DNA of 64,000 bases from Chamaecyparis obtusa (taxonomy: Eukaryota; Streptophyta; Pinopsida; Cupressales; Cupressaceae). A program made the translations under genes and the position numbers. Of the stretch, positions 61,200 to 64,000 are shown one piece after another. The stretch's first letter is position 1, and each line of letters starts with the position of its first letter. The stretch is from the NCBI GenBank assembly GCA_027943335.1, contig BSBK01005147.1:393501-457500 (forward strand), read 5' to 3'. Below the pieces are notes generated by a model. That model searched no databases. It saw nothing but the letters and a program-made list of their open reading frames with translations, and was not told the DNA's origin.

Positions 61200-64000
61200 C
61201 CCCACCAAGCATTCTTTCCTTTAATTTTCCACAATATCTCAAAGTATGATCATTATTCTTTACTTTCTTCTATATGCTATTCTTTCTATGGTTTTGTTAT
61301 CTCAGAAATATATCAAAAACATTGCAGATGTGCATATAAAAGTAAAATATTGTCCTTCAATTGTTCCACATTGAAGTATTTTCTCTTTGGAGTATTCTCT
61401 TCATTTGGACAATATCTGTCAAAAATGGTTCCCATATTTCTTCAAGATCTATTTTAATCTTTATATTGCAATTTTGATTAGATTTGACCTATAGTTGATT
61501 TCATTAGTCTTTTATAACATATAATCCTAATGTGAAATGTGCAGAGAAAGAAAGAGACACACTAGGTATGAATTACACGATATACCCATCATCACTTAGC
61601 ACTTAAATAATAAATTATGGACAGGGAACAACCCCCTAACCTCTGGATGTTTGTTTCATGTTGGCCTCTTATTATATGCAAAGGTAGGCCTATCTTAATT
61701 AGGTTAACAACCATAGTGTAGGGGCCATAAATTATGGAACCCAAAATAGTGCACACTTGTATTAAATTAGGTTTAGTATACTACAAGGGAATGGAAACCA
61801 TGCAATAGTGCCTCATGGGGATGGAAGAAACCCTTCACCAAGAAGATGGTTGTGTCTACAATATTTACTAGAGGCAAAGAACATAATTTGGTTCCAGCAA
61901 TTACTCCTAGAAGATAATGGAACCCACAAAACACTTGGAAAATATAGCACTCACTATATCTTTTATCACTCTTTTAAAGCTGGGACAATAAATCTCAAAG
62001 ATTGATCAATGAATTCTTGAACACAAAGAACCATTGATAGATATGATTCATGCGTAAAATAGCCAACAACCAATTGTTCCAATCATGATGTCCAATAATT
62101 ATATTAGAAAAAGCATCTACAAATCCCTTACACAACCATAATAGATTCAAACCATGAACTATAAGAACCTAACAATGGGACTAACAAAGATACAACCTAA
62201 ACAAATCTTGATCATATTCCACCGTATTGTAAGGCCCAAGAAGTAACTCTATCTTAAAGCTACACATTCCTCTAGATGAAGCTCAAAGGTTAGGTAGCTG
62301 AAGCATAGCAATACTTGAATGAATATAGGAATAATTTGATGTACACTCATTTGCTAGCTTGGTTTGTGGGTTTTCCACATAATATTTTCCCTTTAACCAC
62401 ATTTATAGTTTGAGAAAATCAGAAAAAATTGTTTTAGATTTATATTATCCTTTTGAACTAGCACATTGCCATTAAAATGCATAATCATTGGTCATCTCAA
62501 GAAAATTCCTATTAATTAATAGGATATCCTTATAAAAATTTGATGCATGGATTTCTTGTGAATTATCGACTGCTATGTATCCTACAACTATGGAAGGAAT
62601 GGTGTTGGTGTTAGGTTTCATTTATTATTGAATTCAATGGTTTCCAAGATGTGTTGAGGAGTTTGCTCCTTGTTTAATGTTAATTGTTCCTACACAATCC
62701 ACTCATAAAATAGTGAAATTCTATGTGGAAGGGATGGTTGATAGTTTTCCTTGAGGGAAGGGGGATTGTGAAAGACTTGTTATCATTGTATTGTGTATTT
62801 ACAATATGTTTTGATGCAGGGTAGACCAGGAGAATGAAGGATTACTCACTGATTGCATGATAACCTAGTTTTGAAGGGTCAATGGTTGAGGGGACAGTCA
62901 AGGTCGGGATGATTGCGCTATTGGAGGATCCTATTTCTTTGTAGTAATTGCTATTCAAATTGGATGCATGGATTTCTTGTAAATTATTGGCTGCTATGTA
63001 TCCTGCACCTGCATCCGTAAATCTCCATATACTTCTCTAGGGTTGTAAGCCACTTAGGGATCAAAATACAGATACTAAATCAAAATCATTCTTTGTCCTA
63101 TTTCCTTTTAACAAAGTCTCAACTATCAATGATACAATATACATTGGATGCCCTAAGCTATCAAATATACAAATGGCACCTACCTAGAAGCTCACTAGGA
63201 GAATGAAGGATCACTCACTGATTGCATGATAACCTAATTTTGAAGGGTCATTGGTTGTGGGGACAGTTAAGGTCCGAATGATTGGGCCATTGGAGGACCA
63301 TAGTTCTTTGTATTAATTTCTATTCAAATTGGATGCATGGACTTATTTTGAATTATTGGTTGCTATGTATCCTGCAACTGCATCCGTAAATCTGCATGCA
63401 CTTCTCTAGGGTTGTAAGCCACTTAGGGATGAAAATAGAGAAACTAAATAGAAATCATTCTTTGTTCTATTTCCTTTTAACAAAGTATCAACTATCAATG
63501 ATACAATACATTTGATGCCCTAAGCTATCAATACAAATGGTGCCTAGCTAGAAGCTCATGGGCTATCCATTTGATAACCACAGTCAACATTTAAAAAAAT
63601 GGATATCATTGAGCACAAGCACCAATAACATCAATTAATGGAGTTAAAGCACGGGCTAGGGCATGACACTAGTAGAATGCGGTCATTTCAGTGACATCAG
63701 TTTACAATGGAATCATTAAACATATATGCTAGTAATATCAACAAATGTGAATCCAAACATTTGAATACATTGAATTGATATCCTTGAACACAAGCACCAA
63801 TAACATCAAATAATAGAGATAAAGCACTAGCTATGGCATGACACCAGTAGAATACGGTCATTTCAGAGAGCATTCATGATCAAATAAAATGAAATGCATT
63901 CGAATATGATGCCAAAGGATCGAAAGATGAAGAAATCACATACCTTCTCCCACGCTCAGCTTTCGCTCCTTTTCTCCTGCTCCCTCTATCCAATCGAAAT
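61200..64000 (-). repeat. Right arm of the multi-kilobase inverted repeat (continues past the window)
   Basis: Reverse complement of 36049 back to 32386, with the 364/369-bp tandem sub-repeat conserved in inverted order (62851 and 63220). The window ends inside this arm at the equivalent of 32386. It contains no recognisable gene. The right arm is about 0.86 kb shorter than the left, so one arm has gained or lost segments. Confidence 0.75.

Overview
The window is repeat-dominated nuclear DNA of a seed plant with a large genome. I see no intact host gene. Nested LTR retrotransposons, a CACTA-type DNA transposon, long inverted repeats and short gene fragments account for most of it. The AT-richness, multi-kilobase plant-type elements and absence of genes over 64 kb fit a gymnosperm such as a conifer, but that taxon is an inference and nothing here fixes it.

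Layout. 1-1400: a GC-richer patch with four ~205-bp degenerate units. 2741-4571: the 3' end of an LTR element (ORF remnant, polypurine tract, LTR). 7046-18083: element A, an old minus-strand chromovirus (Ty3/gypsy with an integrase chromodomain) with TSD ATAAT. Its 5' LTR is split by D (12340-17427), a 5,088-bp TGTTGG...CCAACA insert with TSD AGAGG and no internal coding region, best read as a giant solo LTR. 18494-19516: a CACTA-like terminus followed by a 446-bp near-perfect hairpin. 19817-31218: element B, a minus-strand retroelement with 1.28-kb LTRs and TSD CTACC. It carries a gag-like 760-codon frame and an integrase tail but no reverse transcriptase. 36238-52953: element C, a plus-strand Tat/Ogre-lineage element of 16.7 kb with TSD ACATT. 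It has gag, protease, RT, two RNase H domains and integrase, plus an intron-containing antisense gene for a plant mobile domain (PMD) protein. 55833-60119: a nine-exon CACTA (TNP2-type) transposase gene on the minus strand with a coding GAT microsatellite. 31274-31425: a fragment of a NOG1-type GTPase gene. 32386-36049 and 61200-64000+: arms of a multi-kilobase inverted repeat around C and the CACTA gene.

How the parts relate. B and C share a tRNA-Lys-type primer site, the same polypurine tract, and a cluster of small hairpins downstream of integrase whose stems covary. B is therefore probably a non-autonomous partner of C-like elements. Removing A, D, B and C at their target-site duplications leaves one older sequence: 4572-7045, 18089-19816, 31224-36237, then 52959-64000.

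Least-described items: the covarying hairpins in B and C; short-motif arrays in the leaders of B and C, the C motif recurring in the intron of the antisense PMD gene in that transcript's own sense orientation; and the PMD gene itself. Coding decay in the PMD and transposase genes is almost purely TAG and TGA stops with few or no frameshifts, as expected from cytosine methylation and deamination.
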